64,000 nucleotides of DNA, taken from positions 714,418-778,417 of the forward strand of contig JAJEKB010020660.1 in NCBI GenBank assembly GCA_022393335.1. Reading direction: 5' to 3'. Origin of the DNA: Macrotrachela quadricornifera (Eukaryota; Rotifera; Eurotatoria; Philodinida; Philodinidae). Position 1 is the first letter of the stretch. Every line of letters begins with the position of its first letter. Under the pieces are notes generated by a model. The model was not told the DNA's origin, did no database searches, and saw only the letters and a program-made list of their open reading frames with translations. This document shows positions 49,357 to 62,418 of this stretch, in pieces. The translations under genes were made by a program, and so were the position numbers.

Positions 49357-51256
49357 TTTACTTGATTTGTGAACAGTATTACACGGTTAATCGGTACAAT
49401 ATACGTCTGTTATGTCCTATAAATAGAGATAAACTGATTCAATTATTCAATGCAAGATTTAAAAGTTAAAAACTACAATCTAAATAGCAACGTCAAAAGA
49501 GTAATATTATACTTGTAAAGAATTATTTTTTAGACACACTATTCTTGGAACATACTTTTACGGAAGTACTTTGGGAAAACATTTCTCATACATAGGCTTG
49601 TCTCTCAATGCTATCTTCTATGGAATGGCGAAAATTACAGATTGCTATGAACTTTGTTTGAGGATTATAAATGTTTTTAGTTGCCTTCTTTAAAATTTCC
49701 GATACTAATGTGTATTTCAAAAAAAAACATAGATAGATTTTTTGAATAACTTTTAATAGAAACAAGGTAGGGAACTGCAGCTTTCACCAATAAAAAGAGA
49801 AGTTGATTTCAGATTGAACTGTATATTATAAGTTAATCTGACCTGGTTCTTTCAAAGACTTAACTCAACGTATTTAAAAACAAATGTACTTCACTAGATG
49901 ACTAAAGTAAATTTTCAATAATCAGAAAACTATGAACAGTTACTCATTGTTGTCTGAATGTCTTTTAGATTGAGTGAAATTTAGATGAGGTTTTTAAAAC
50001 CTAATTTCAAGTAATTGCATTGTCGAAAATATCCTATTTTTGAGCGCTATAAACACAAATCTTCCCTAAGTCTTGATCAGAACTACATACTGAGGTATGT
50101 AGTGAATACTACGCAAAACCTATATGTTTTGAAGAAGATCTAACTTTTTCGACGTTTTTTATAATAAGAATTATACTTTTGATAAAGATTATTGAAAAAT
50201 AAAACTAGATGTTATAAATTTGAACATCTGTAGTTTTTCCTGACGCTATCGATTCGATTAATATATAGACGCTTTATTCAAACCTTACTATTTCATGATA
50301 GAATTCACATCAATACCTTTTGTTTTATGATTATACTATATAGAAAGGTGATTTAACCTTAGAAAACTTGTTTTAGACACTGTCTTTGAAAAGATTATTA
50401 CTTCTATCTTACTTTGATTCACTTGTTCGAAGTGGTCTTTAATGATGTTGAAACAATGAATGAATCTATTTTAGTTTCTTTGCTTATTTATATAGAAAAT
50501 CTTCGTTACTAGGATTTTTCCCACTTCCAGTATGATATGATAGTAGTAAAAGAACAACATGAATTAGTGCAGCTTTGATATGAAATAATTTCTTTTCTGT
50601 CACGTACTGACAGTATGTGTCATAAAAGTAGGAAAATTCCACTGATTTTTATTTCTATGTTGATATAGCATATCCTGTTATCCTCCCACGAAACACAAGT
50701 AATTTCCCATTCAAGTCAAACCAATACAATGTGTTCTTTTCTTCTGATAATATCATATAAGATGTCGGAAAAATTCCTTCTAATTAGTTCTGTATCTTTC
50801 TTTGATCTAAAAAAAACACATTGTTAATGAAATATATTCTGTATGAATATAGAAAGAAATCCCAATGACCATATTCGTCGAGTTTCTAATATTATTTTCT
50901 ACATTAAGCATGCGATTTCATGAGGAACAGAACGATTGATGTTACTTCTTTGTAGAGTGTATTTCGTCTGTTTCCATTCAAAAGATCTATCATACATCGA
51001 GTCACACATGTCTCGATAGAAATCAGTTAAACTTAATTTTTAATGAAATACGGTATTACAGTAAAAATATATTTCGAATTTGCTGATAGTTATTTAATAA
51101 CAATATATGTATTCTTCCTTTCTCTTCTCTCACAATGTAAAAAAGCTGAAAACTGACGTTTTCATTTCTCTTCTTTAAGAAATTTCATTTATAAAGTAGC
51201 ATTTGGTCAGTAGAATTAGTATGCATTTGGTGTTCAGAACTTTTCTTCTTCCTAAT
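49357..51256. other. Intergenic, AT-rich
   Basis: Upstream of the DUF4832 gene; nothing else is recognised over 1.9 kb. Confidence 0.5.
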
Positions 51257-54200
51257 TAGTGGCATAATTACTGAAACGGGGGAGGAGCACGAGAGTGCAC
51301 TACTCTTCCCCTCTCTGTGATATTTTTATTAAAAACGAGCCTTTTATGATGATATACCATTATCAGCGCACAAAAATATCATTGTTTCTCAAGTAAAAAC
51401 ATCATTTCTTATTTGAAATGAATCGCAGAGGGAAAAGAAACAACACAAAAATACTCATATATCTTTATCAAAATTTGTATTCAGAACTGTAGAGATGTTT
51501 GGGAGTGATTTATATTATCTTGAACAATAACCCTGATAAAGATCAGATTATTTAACTGTTCATTTAAGTAAGAATGGAGTATAAAAAATGAAGAACTAGC
51601 ATGATAACAGGGAAATCAGCAAATAGCTGCGAATAAGATTGGTTCGGGTGAAACACTGCCAAATTTGTAATTTATTAGAAGTATTAGATTGACTTGTTCT
51701 CATTTACCACATTTATGCATTCTACTATATGTTTTGATATGCCTCGTCACATGTATTTTTCTATTTTTATTTCTTTCTTTTCTGTTGAGCGATGGTTTTT
51801 TATCTCGGTTCTAGATCAGGTATTTCCCTTTAGCATATTTGGATATAATCATATTAAACTATTATTCAGAAGCTTATATATAGTTGCTGAGTTTTTAAAA
51901 TAAACTACACTGTGCATATCAGCTACATTCATATTTAGCTATTAGTAAATAGAAGCAACTGTGTTTTCAAGTAGAACAATTTCGTATAACACCAGAATCA
52001 TACAAAAATGGATGACAACACACGACAACTTTCTATTTCTGCGTTCGCTTCTTCAACAAAAAACCTCGAAGCCGTCCATCGTCATATGAATCTATAGTCC
52101 TGACGACGAACTTAGTTAGTGGAGATGGCATAGATAACGAAGATTCATCAAGTTCACTAGAAACGTCTATCGGTTCAGCTAATCTGTCGACGAATGTTAA
52201 TCAAGCATCGAATGATATTAGTCATGCAGTAACAGACAAGCCCTCACAACCTATTCTATCTTTATTTCCAAAAACGAACAATCGATTATTTAAATTCGCT
52301 TGGTATAAGGACTATTCTTGATTAGAGTACTCATTAGCACATGACTCATGTTATTGCTTCGTGTGTCGTCACTACTCATCAAACGATAGCATCACTCGGA
52401 AATTTAAGGAAAATACAGTGAGTTGGCTATTCTTTCAGTTTGTCTCAAGAATTAACATTAATTCTGTCAAAGTTCGTTCAAACGGAATTTGATAGTTAGA
52501 AGAAGGATTTAAAGAAGGATCGTGGTTTCAATCGTCATGCGAGTAGTATCTATCATACGTAGCAATGAAGAACAAAGTTGAATATGATGTTCGTAACAAT
52601 GATCCGTCCGGTTTAGCAGCGCAGATAAAAGATTGAGCAGAGACTATTCGTTGTAATCGGATTCGCATTCGTAAGATTGCATCTGCTCTTCTTCTCTATG
52701 GTTGATAATCGATATCTATGCGCAGTCATGGCGAAAGCGAAATGTAAGCGTTTATTTTGTTTTATTTTATATATTTGAAGTACGATCAAATTTCCTTTAA
52801 AGGTTACAAAATCAAGAAAACCCTACTGAATTGTTAAAATGGACCTCATTCACTGATGCAGTCGCAAAATCAGTATTCGATGACGCTTTTGGTCAAGCAA
52901 CATACCTTTCACCTGAAATCCAGAATGAACTATTATGTTTGATAGTTCAACAAGTGTGTGAAACGATTGTAAAAGAGGTATAATTATAGTTTATTCTTTT
53001 CTTTCAAGTGATTTGAATCCTTTTTGTTTTAGTTTGCTGGTCGTTCTTTTACATTAATGGTGGATGAAACTAGAGACATGAGTGGTTCGGAACAGATGTC
53101 AGATGTTGTTTGTTACGTCATGGGTGATGTAATTGGTGTGAGTGAGGCGCACGAGAGATATCTGGGTTTTATTTGACTCGAAAAATTCGGTGCAAAATCA
53201 CCGTCAGAGAAATTAGTAAATTTTCTCAAAAGCTTGAGAATCAATCTAAGTGATTGCATTTCTTAATTTTATGATGGGTTAGTTGAAACATTCTTATGTA
53301 TTTATAAAAACTACTATTTTCTGATGCTTTATAGTGCGAATGTAATGCCCAGACATATTACTGGTGTCCAGAAGATCATAAGACAGGTTTACATGCCGAA
53401 AACACTGTATCTCCACTGCTGGACATACAGGTTGCATCTGGTGATTGTAGACGTGTGTAGGGTGGTATCCTTTGTATACGATTTCTTCTCACTCGTCTTT
53501 AACCTTCACATGTACTTCACTAAGTCTGATATTACAAATAAGTACTTTTGCGACGCTCAAGAATATTTCGAACTAGGTAAGCTTGACGGAACCTTATCTC
53601 ATTTCGTACTAATTGTAGAGATCGGAAAGAGAAATGCAAATCTATCTTACTTTAGTAGTATTGCTTTTTCAGAAACGCATTGGAAAGTTAGTCCATAATT
53701 GCATTTTCCAAAAAGACTTACATTTTGAAAAGCTAATAACGGAATTGTCAATTATTGTGATCTCACATTTTATTTTTATCGATCATTAGAATAGGTTAAG
53801 ATTTTAGAGGATATTGATGATGCGAAATTACATATATAATTTTTAGATTGCATATTTTGGTATTGTACCATAAAACCCTGTTTCTTTTTTTAATCTTTAG
53901 TGGAAGGATTGACACTCAAACAATAGACAAACTAGGTGGGACAGTGGATACGAGTCTATTTCTGCAATTATTAACAGCTATTATGTTCTTCTTTCTACAG
54001 TCGAAGCATTTGTAGAAGATGATAGTGATCGAACCATTGATGAACATGGTTTGCTTATTTTGATGAAAAGTTCGACGTTTGCTATTACCGGATTTGTACT
54101 TTTGAGACTACTTGGATTCATCAGAATTTTAAGCGATTAGATAAAAGGTAAACATCAAAAACCTGTCAAAATTGAAATTGACTTTCAGTTTTTCCTAAAA

Positions 54201-55277
54201 TTTTGAAACATAATGAAAATTCACTCTCTCTTTTTGTTGATGCCAACACTGTAGACTATGGCAGTGCTGAACTACTTCTATGCAATATTGTCAATCATAT
54301 TACACAGCTGTGCAATGAGCAACATTTTAAAAGCATTTACGAAGACTCTGTGGCATTATGCCGTCAAAACAATATAACCGTTGAGATCTATGTTCACATG
54401 AGAGTCGAACGTATTTGAAAGAATCTCACTGGATTTCGTGACTTCTTCGTTGACTCGAGTACATGTTATCGAAACAAGGACACAAATGAAACATCGTATT
54501 GAATCAACTTGTATTATTCACTGATTAATGCTCTTCTACGTGAAATGCGAGATAGATTTGCACTAGCTACCTTTATTATATTGATAAACCTGTCCGTCTT
54601 GCTTCTTCAAAACAATCATTTCTTGGATGGTAGCGAAATCAAGAATCTCGTTGTGAAACTCAATTTTGATCTAACATGCAGAGTGAATCAGAACAATGTC
54701 CTTTTACATATGCTTACGAGCGGTAAGAAACCTGAAGATATTATTAATTTATTTCATCAAATTCGTCTACTCGAACATGCAATTTCGAAAATGTTCCATC
54801 TAGTGACAATTGCAATCACAGTGCCTATTAGTTCAACTACATGTGAACGTACTTTCTCTCAACTCAAATTGATCAAGACATTTGCACATAACAAGATGGG
54901 TGATGCCCGTCCCAGTGATATGGCCATCTTCACGATTGAGCGATAAGTTATGATTGATCTTGATCGAATAATAGAACAGTTTTCAAAGAAAAATATTAAT
55001 AGCTGAATTTTATTACTATGAGAGAAGATTTTTTTGTTATTGTGGACGCAAATACATTTTTAAACGAGAAGCCTACATAATACATTCAATTAATTAGAAT
55101 GAGAATGTCAATAAGATCTCTTTGAATTGACGATATACCAGAGATTATTTTCACAACAAATATACTCAAATTTCTAGTATTAAAATCACGTGTCATATTT
55201 TTCATCTGTTAACGAAAATATTTCTATGGGGCAATGTCTCCCTTTCCCTTCCAATTTTGTTCCGGCTACGCCACTAG
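51257..55277 (+). mobile_element. Dead hAT transposon with imperfect termini
   Basis: The left end is TAGTGGCATAATTACTG (51257) and the right end is the complement of TAGTGGCGTAGCCGG (to 55277), matching over about the first 10 bases. TAGTGGCGTAGCC-like ends are typical of hAT elements with ZMYM-like transposases. The flanking octamers (TTCCTAAT and GTATGTCC) do not match, so the target duplication is lost or the ends are slightly misplaced. It contains the broken transposase at 52008-54946. Confidence 0.6.
52008..54946 (+). pseudogene. hAT transposase (TTF zinc finger/DUF4371-type), broken
   Basis: Pieces appear in order on the plus strand. FFNKKPRSRPSSYES (frameshifted relative to the ATG at 52008) is followed by a TTF-type finger remnant FKFAWYKDYS..CYCFVCRHYS (about 52290-52370) with an in-frame stop. 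Next come LSPEIQNELLCLIV and FAGRSFTLMVDETRDMSGSE (about 52905-53095), separated by an intron-like GTATAA..TTTTAG. The next pieces are YLHCWTYRLHLVIVDVCR and related sequence (53324-53698), and the hAT dimerisation end SSTTCERTFSQLKLIK (about 54835-54880). At least one frameshift and several stops make it non-functional. Traces of short introns remain. Confidence 0.85.
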
Positions 55278-55539
55278 TATGTCCCTTATAGAAGTCGTTT
55301 TCTTTTCTTTCGCATTACTTACTGATCGAAATAATCCGATTGTATGCAACTAACACTGATCTATAAAATATATACGAATACTAGAATTTTTTTTCTGTTA
55401 CTCCTTGGCTAGATAACATCATGTCACTTTCTTTATCATAATGTTATGAAATTGTGTTCCTTAAACCTCATCCATTGGATTCACAAATGTCAAACAAAGG
55501 TATCTTCAAATACATAAATTGTTCTCCAAAACCTGTACT

Positions 55540-56270
55540 CTATTGGCTTGGTTGATGGCGAAAGAATGAAAATCTGTCTGATTTACCAAGGACCAGTCGA
55601 TCGCATGTTATATCAGACAAGATTGATTCAAAAATTGTTAAAATTATCAAACATGTGCAAAATGTTACGTCAAACAAAATCTCCAACATTTTAAAGAAGG
55701 ACAGTGTTAATGTTAATGCACGTACTGGAAGTTGTGGACGATCTTTGAAAAAACCACTGCTTAAGGAAGGTCATTGTGAGAAGCACCTCTTGTGGGCACA
55801 ACAGTATAAGAATTACAATTGTGACAATTTGATTTTTACCGACGAGAAAATTTTTAAATTTAGCAACAGAGAAAGAAAAGTTTGGCGGCTTCCAGATATT
55901 GTTCAGATCATATGTACAGTCAAGCATCCTCTCAAGTTACATATATGGGGCTGCCTTTTCAAGAAACAGTTTCGGTCAATTCATTGTCTTTGATCAAAAC
56001 TGGAAAGATTTCTTTATGTATGATCTGTACGAAACCAATCTTCTGCCTACTGCTGAAGAACAATTTTCTGAAGATCCTACAAGTTGATTTCTACAAGAAA
56101 ATAATGATCCTAAGTACAGGTCCCATTTAGCGCTTTAATGAAAATATGATAATCAAATTCAAGTCTTGCTATGGCCTCCTACATCATCAGATCAAAACTC
56201 GATTGAAAACGTCTGGTCGATTATGAAGAATATAATAAGTAAAAAAAAAATAATTTCGAACAATTCGTGA
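55540..56270 (+). pseudogene. Tc1-like transposase, broken
   Basis: Frames jump at about 55970 and 56085. The ordered segments are KIVKIIKHVQNVTSNKIS, GRSLKKPLLKEGHCEKHLLW, NLIFTDEKIF (first Asp), KLHIWGCL, LLPTAEEQFSEDPTS and finally LLWPPTSSDQNSIENVWSIM with the third acidic residue in the SxDxNxIENxW block. The central QDNAPCH-type motif is decayed (QENNDPKYRSH). No terminal repeats were assigned. It lies just outside the dead hAT element. Confidence 0.75.
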
Positions 56271-56389
56271 ATTTGAACAAGAGATAAAACAGCATGGAAT
56301 GATCGGCCAATTGATTTACCTGTGACATTAGTTGATAGCATGAAAAAGCATATTGCGCTTATACGTCATACTAAAATAAAACACTTAAA

Positions 56390-57700
56390 ACGATGTCTCT
56401 ATTTGATAATAAAATAAATTTAATATAAAATATGGCAGGACAGAAGAAATTGGAGAAGGAGAAAGAAGCCTTTTTCCAGGTACGTAGTTCTAACAAATCA
56501 AACAGATATGAACAATTAAAACATGATATGTCTTCCCAGTGATGTGGGTAAGTCTGGGAGATATATGTAAAATAACCGTTTTTGAAGACATTCTTATTAA
56601 TCAATTAATAATGACCTAACAAATAGGCTAACTCCTATCTTTGTTACCAGAAAACTTATAAACGAATTATGAATAAGGCTCACGTCATTATCAATATTCC
56701 AGAAAAGAGTAGCATAAAAACAAAGCGAAGAGATGCACTTAGATAAAAAGACGAATTTTAGAAATACATCAGAAAAATTAATTTTCTTCTAGTATAAGGA
56801 TTATTATGCGTAGAATGTTCTTATACACAAGTAGCTACTATTCATATGATAGCCTCACCATATCTTTTATGAATATTTGATACGCTTATTATGTTTTATT
56901 GGTATGCTATGCTGCTCAAGAATATCGCGCTCAGAATAGTCAGCAGCATCTACTTACTCTCAAAAGATTATTTAACTGATTTTAAATGAATTCAAGTTGC
57001 ATATTACTTGCTTCAAACAACACATTAAAAAAATTTCTCAACATGTACGCAATAATCATTTATATAGCGCTCTTCATGAAAATGCAATGTCGTAGAAAAA
57101 ATCTGTATAGAAAAGTATATGATCATAAAATATTTTTATAAAGTATTGCTGTAGGTACGAATGAAATGTCCTACTGATCATTGGACGATACGGATTGATT
57201 CTGGTGATAAATAGATTTCATCGAGTTCTACCTAGCACAAGTATGTGAGCAAATATTTTGCTAAAAAGATACCCCCTGAAAAGCTCTAAAAAATCTATCA
57301 AAAAATCTCAATTATAAAACAAAATATCTTTGAATCAGTTTTTGTCATGTTCAATACGATAGGAAGTACACTATCTTATAGATTGCTCATTTGAAGTATG
57401 ATGTAAACCATCAGAATAGGTAAATAAGAATTTGGTTAGACACTTTTTATAAAGTTTTTCATAACACATCTTTTAAAAAACTCAAAATTTTATCATTTAT
57501 CTAAGCCAAGAGATGTACGAAATAAAAATGTCACAAACGTTTCGGCATGCTTGATGTATATAAATGTCACATGATAAATAAAAGAAAAGAAAAAAATGAA
57601 ACAAAAAAACAGCAACCTATATATAACTGCATATATCGCCCTTATCAATACATAATATAAATCGGCGTCACAATATTTTTTCTCCAAGAATCATGTATTT
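56390..57700. other. Intergenic, AT-rich
   Basis: No gene or repeat is recognised. Confidence 0.5.
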
Positions 57701-57736
57701 ATCTTTTTCTGAGTAGTATATATACATATATACCTC

Positions 57737-57744
57737 TATAAATA
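57737..57744 (+). promoter_or_regulatory. Possible TATA box of the cysteine-rich peptide gene
   Basis: TATAAATA stands 63 bases before the ATG at 57800, in a run of TATATA-type sequence (57716-57744). The background is AT-rich, so this is weak evidence by itself. Confidence 0.3.
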
Positions 57745-57799
57745 TTACAATGATCATAAAACTTTTAATTCTAGAAGGATATTATTGAATATTACCAAA

Positions 57800-58054
57800 A
57801 TGCATCATTTTCATTATTGGTTAATATCTATGATACTGCTCGTTATTATAAATAATTTTACTTTTATTGATGGAGGAACTATAGCCAGCGATTGCAAATG
57901 TTCTAATGGTCAATGCATCTCGGGAAGCAACATTGCAAGATGTAACAGTAACTGTTTATACTGTAATACCAATTCTGATTGTTGTCTTCCTTGCTGCCCG
58001 CCTGTCATGACACCAGATCAACCATCCTGTTGTGATTGTGGCTTTGATGGTTGA
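57800..58054 (+). CDS. Small secreted cysteine-rich peptide, 84 aa
   Basis: The ATG at 57800 (MHHFHYWLISMILLVIINN) gives a strong hydrophobic signal segment, cut probably near residue 30 (after FIDGG or close by). The frame extends five codons upstream but without an ATG. The mature part of about 54 residues has 13 cysteines, including three CC pairs, spaced CxC, CCLPCCPP and SCCDC. This suggests a compact disulfide-rich secreted peptide. One cysteine is unpaired if all form intrachain bonds. I do not recognise the family. It could be a structural, antimicrobial or metal-binding peptide. No intron is visible, and stop TGA ends at 58054. Confidence 0.6.
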   Translation: MHHFHYWLISMILLVIINNFTFIDGGTIASDCKCSNGQCISGSNIARCNSNCLYCNTNSDCCLPCCPPVMTPDQPSCCDCGFDG

Positions 58055-58729
58055 GAAAATACATTTTTCAAAAAGAAAGTGTTATTACAAATTTTTAACT
58101 AAGCCACTTCGAATATATTCTGCTATTACATTTATTGTTGATTATTAGAAAGAAACTGACTAGTTTTTATATTTCAATATAATTTTTATTATGATCGATT
58201 TATATTCTTTTATTTTTATTAGTTGTAAATCTAGATTTTTAATGATTAAAAATATTGAACTCTTGTTAGCATAAAACCTGTCTATTGACAAAATGAGTCT
58301 TTACGAAATAACAATCAATAATAGATCGTCGTATTTGATGGAATACTCACGAAAATATGTTCTCATCGGATGAGAGAGTTTTTCATTCTAATATTGGATA
58401 CAATGCAATGAAATAGATAAAATAAATCAATCAATGAGTTCATTTTAAAAACTTAATTAAATCAGTTATAAACATTCGTAATTAAACCAATCTGAATGGA
58501 ACAATCAGTTGTTATAATACATATTCCAATAAGATTCTGATTAGTAGTTACCGATAATTAGCGGATATCAAAAATTTTTTGTTATAATATTCAACTGAAA
58601 AATATTTGATAAGGAAAAGAATTAAAAATCGAACAAATTTGTATAATTATTGTTTTAAAACGGATCATTTTAGCATGATTTTTAGAACATTTTCAATTAT
58701 GAGTGAGCATAATTATTATTAATTAAGAA

Positions 58730-59035
58730 GAAATTCAATTGTGAAATGATGCTATAACTTTGAAAAATGATACTATTTTGAAGAGCAGCATTTGCTCTTT
58801 CAAATGGACCCTATCAGCGTCCCGTGCAATATTGCATTAAAATGTTAGAAGATTTTCAAATTATGAAATACGAATTATGACTCAAGTTACTTTTTAAAAT
58901 TACAGACATTGTAACATTTTCAGAGAATATTGTACAGAGCGCGGTAAGGGCTCGTTTGAAAAAATAATTACTGTTCTTCAAAATACTATAGTTTTTCAAA
59001 GTTAAAGCATCGTTTCATAATTGAAAGTTTTTAAG
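58730..59035. repeat. Short foldback
   Basis: The left arm CAATTGTGAAATGATGCTAT followed by AACTTTGAAAAA (58737-58770) pairs with the right arm (complement: CAATTATGAAACGATGCTTT and AACTTTGAAAAA, 58990-59025). Pairing continues inward through ATTTTGAAGARCAG and GTRCAATATT to a centre near 58880. No target duplication was found. Confidence 0.65.
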
Positions 59036-59039
59036 AAGT

Positions 59040-60662
59040 ATAGGTAATCAAAATTGTTTTCCATTAAAAAATTTTAAGTCTTGAAAATCTATTTCCACTG
59101 TGTAACTGATGCTGTCTATAGAAGCAAACATTTTTTTGCTACACTTCGAACAACTAAAAATAGGTCTTGATGATATGTTTTTATTAAGTTTCATTTCACT
59201 AGTGTAAGAAGGAGCTATAAACGTGCTATTGCACAAAAACATAGAACAAGACTAGGAGTATCTAATAATATGAACGAATACGATATAGAACAAAAACAAA
59301 AAGAAAGAAGCAGAAAGAAGAAAGGTAATATACACTTTCCCAGAATGATATTCATACTACATAAAACAGATAATACAATACACCTTGTTGTATTACGAAC
59401 TATATTCGTCTTCCTTTTTCTCTTCTTTTTCATAATCATTCTCCATTTCATCATAAAAACATCAAGTTCAATCATCTAATTATTGATAATATAAGAACTG
59501 TTTATTACTACAGTAGAAGATTGAACTATTAATTCATCTATTGTACCATCGAGCTGAACATCTTCTTGAATATATCTACTAATCACACCATGTATCAATG
59601 TGTTTATGTCTATCATTATATAAACATTGTATTAACAGGGTCACCATCAACAGATGACCTCTGCGCCATAATATAGGAAAGAAAACATAATTTAAAAAGT
59701 TATCCCGGAATATGTTAGTACGTAGTCTCCTATATACATACCATAAAAGAAATATATTAACCAAGCTGGAGTTAGAAAATAAAAATCAAACTTGTAATAG
59801 CCTCTGAAAATTACTACATTTGAAATGGTATGGCTGATAATACACCAAGACATAGTGATGAAAATCTGAAGTTTATACTATAGATAGAAGACTACTAGAG
59901 GATTATAACGCTAAAAACATATGACTAATCTATATCTGTCTACAGGATATGAAAAGCAGGACAACAGGTCTTCATAAACAAAAAATGAATAGAGAAAAAA
60001 ATCAAATTTTCAGGCCTTCTTTCAATTGTTCGAACTGTAGCTCGTAAAATTTCTATTCACTTACTAATTCTTTTCAAAAACCGAAATCGTCATCAAATAT
60101 ATCACTCATGGTATTTGTTAAGAATTTCTTGATGTTAAAGGAGACCATACTCATAGTTACTGCTCAAAAGTAAAATCTTTTGGACGTAAAAATAAGGTGA
60201 AGAAAAACTTATTCGGAGCCATTTAAATAGCTTCGAATGCCAAAATAGTTTTTCCTCTTGCTTACAGACTCTGACATTTCTTCCCGTGCTGAGCATCTGT
60301 GTAAATATTATTCCGTGTTTGTCCAAAATAATAACGTATCATTATATTTATGTTACTAGAAAAGAAAGATGAAACATTTTATATGTCATGAAAGCTAATT
60401 GATGGATTTAAGGAGAAATAATATTTTTTCATAAAGAAGAAAACATCAATAAATCGATTATAATCGAAATGTTTGTCATTAAGAGTGTTATTTTATGAAA
60501 AAAAGTATCTCAATATGAATACAAACGCATTTATTCATTAAGTCTTTACTGTCTTCGAAAATTTTGGTTTGTCTCTTTCTAAGGTGATATGTAACTTGTC
60601 CTATTAAAACTTCTTTTTACATTGTCCATGTAATCAAAACATGGCAAGGCGTGATGTAATTT
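59040..60662. other. Intergenic, AT-rich
   Basis: Overlapping open frames on both strands at 59215-59479 are Lys/Arg-rich on one side and Phe/Leu-rich on the other. This is typical of purine/pyrimidine-skewed noncoding DNA. Nothing else is recognised. Confidence 0.5.
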
Positions 60663-60781
60663 CAAGGAGGAAACAACTGATTTAAATCACCCTCTAAATC
60701 AAAATCAAATCAGTCTAAATCATGCTAAATCGCTTTAAATCATTTTAAATCACAAACTTATAGAATCATGTTTCCTCCTGG
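60663..60781. mobile_element. 119-bp hAT-type MITE with exact 8-bp duplication
   Basis: The ends CAAGGAGGAAACA and the complement of CCAGGAGGAAACA are flanked on both sides by TGTAATTT (60655-60662 and 60782-60789). The interior is a run of CTAAATCA/TTTAAATCA words. It is too short to encode anything. Confidence 0.8.
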
Positions 60782-60911
60782 TGTAATTTACATCATTTTC
60801 ATGAAATTTTTCTTGAAGAAAAATGATGACTTTTACATGAAAATCATCCAATGAATATCATTAAAATATCATCAAAATTATGCAGTATATGGCATTTATC
60901 AATGACATATT

Positions 60912-62418
60912 CCACACTAATCGACGATCTTGTCATCGATCTTTCCAGATTCTTGAATTTCAGTCAAGATTCTTTTTACTATTCCTTCTATACAAGAATC
61001 TTGCCTGGAAAAACAGATCTTGATCTTCTGTCAAGATTCGTGTAGACCGAATCTTGTCTGATTCTTTTTTTCTTACAATTCCTGCATGATTCTTATTTTC
61101 TTGGATTCTTGTCTGAATCTTTTTCTTGAAGTTCCTGATTGATTTTTGTGATATAAATAGAGGTGTCGGATTAGTATTAGCATTTCATTTGTTTAATGCT
61201 AACACCAATACTTTTATATAATGATCCTGAAGCAAAAGTATCGCAGTTTGTATTGATTAATGCAACGGTAAAGCAAAGCTTCCATCTCTGAGTGATATCA
61301 ATAGTTTTTTAAACAGAACTATTGATATCACTCAGAGATGAAATTATTGCTTTAACGTTACATTAATCAGTATAAACTGAATACTGTTGCCTCAAGATCA
61401 TTATACAAAAGTATTAGAGTTAGCATTAAACAAATGAACTGCTAATACTAGACTGACACCCCTAGATATAAATGGCGCTTATCTTTACAACATTATGATT
61501 GTCTCCTTTCGTTGCTAGAAATTATTCTACTGTTGGAAAAAGTAAAGATAATTAAGCTGAGAGAGCTTGTTGTTTTCGATGTGCTCTCCATCGTCTTTGT
61601 TTTACTGTATGAGATGATAGTTCAAAAAAAAAGACAATATGCGGCTCGAGAAAAAGAATATTATAGGTACAGATCCCTACTATCTAAATAAAAAATAATA
61701 TTGCTGAAAAAAATGACTTGAATCTTCTTGCTAGATTTCTATGAGAAAAATATCTACACATAAGAAAATAAATGTTAATAACAAATATAATTTTTTAGAA
61801 AACAAATCATTGTTGTATTTTACCATCTTCTCTCTAGATTCAATAGAAAAGAAAATAGGTGGATGTCTTTTTCAATACGTTCGACTATCTTGAAAAGTTA
61901 CTTATTTAAAGTGTAGTAAAAACATCACTTCTTTCATTATAAATGAATATACAAAGGTTATACGGCTGCATTTATACATGTATTTAAGCAAGGAGAACAC
62001 GTGCTATTGATCTTGAAGGTCATATAAGAATCTTTTAAAAGAAAGAAAAACGAAGCTTGCCTGGACTTCAAGAAATCATATATATCTTGTAGGCTCTTTC
62101 TAGATTCTTGTTTTCTCGATCAATCAGGCAAGATTCTTTTCGCTTTGGAGTTCAGTCAAGATTCTTCTGAGAGGATAGAAAAAAGATTCTTGTCTGAACT
62201 TAAAAAATTCTTGAATATCTTGTAATTCTTGCCTGATTATTTTTCTTCAAAGTAATCAGACAAGTTTCTTGTCATCTTGAACTTTCGGTAAGCGTCTTTT
62301 TTTCTTTCCCTTTCAAAAGGAACCTTGCCTGAGCATCATGATTTAAAAGAATCTTGACTGATAATTGATAAAATCAAGAATCTGGAAAGATCGAGGACAA
62401 GATCGTCGATTTGTGTAG
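60912..62418. mobile_element. 1.5 kb TIR element with CAAGATTCTTG repeats
   Basis: Inverted termini of about 45 bases: the left reads CCACACTAATCGACGATCTT then CATCGATCTTTCCAGATTCTT, and the right is the complement of CTACACAAATCGACGATCTT with the same continuation. Both subterminal regions (60960-61140 and 62050-62380) are full of short TCAAGATTC/GAATCTTGCCTGA words in both orientations, which could be transposase-binding repeats. The flanks do not match as a target duplication. There is no ORF. A second element (61158-61464) is nested in it. Confidence 0.7.
61158..61464. mobile_element. 307-bp nearly full palindrome with exact 8-bp duplication (nested)
   Basis: The ends TAGAGGTGTCGG and the complement of TAGGGGTGTCAG are flanked by GATATAAA on both sides (61150-61157 and 61465-61472). 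The arms pair along their length (TTCATTTGTTTAATGCTAAC, CATCTCTGAGTGATATCAAT) up to a centre near 61310. TAGGGGTGTCA-like ends and an 8-bp duplication point to hAT mobilisation. Confidence 0.85.

Noticed and set aside
59215..59479. Overlapping frames on both strands
   Set aside because: They are composition-driven (purine-rich strand), with no domain, splice context or likely start.
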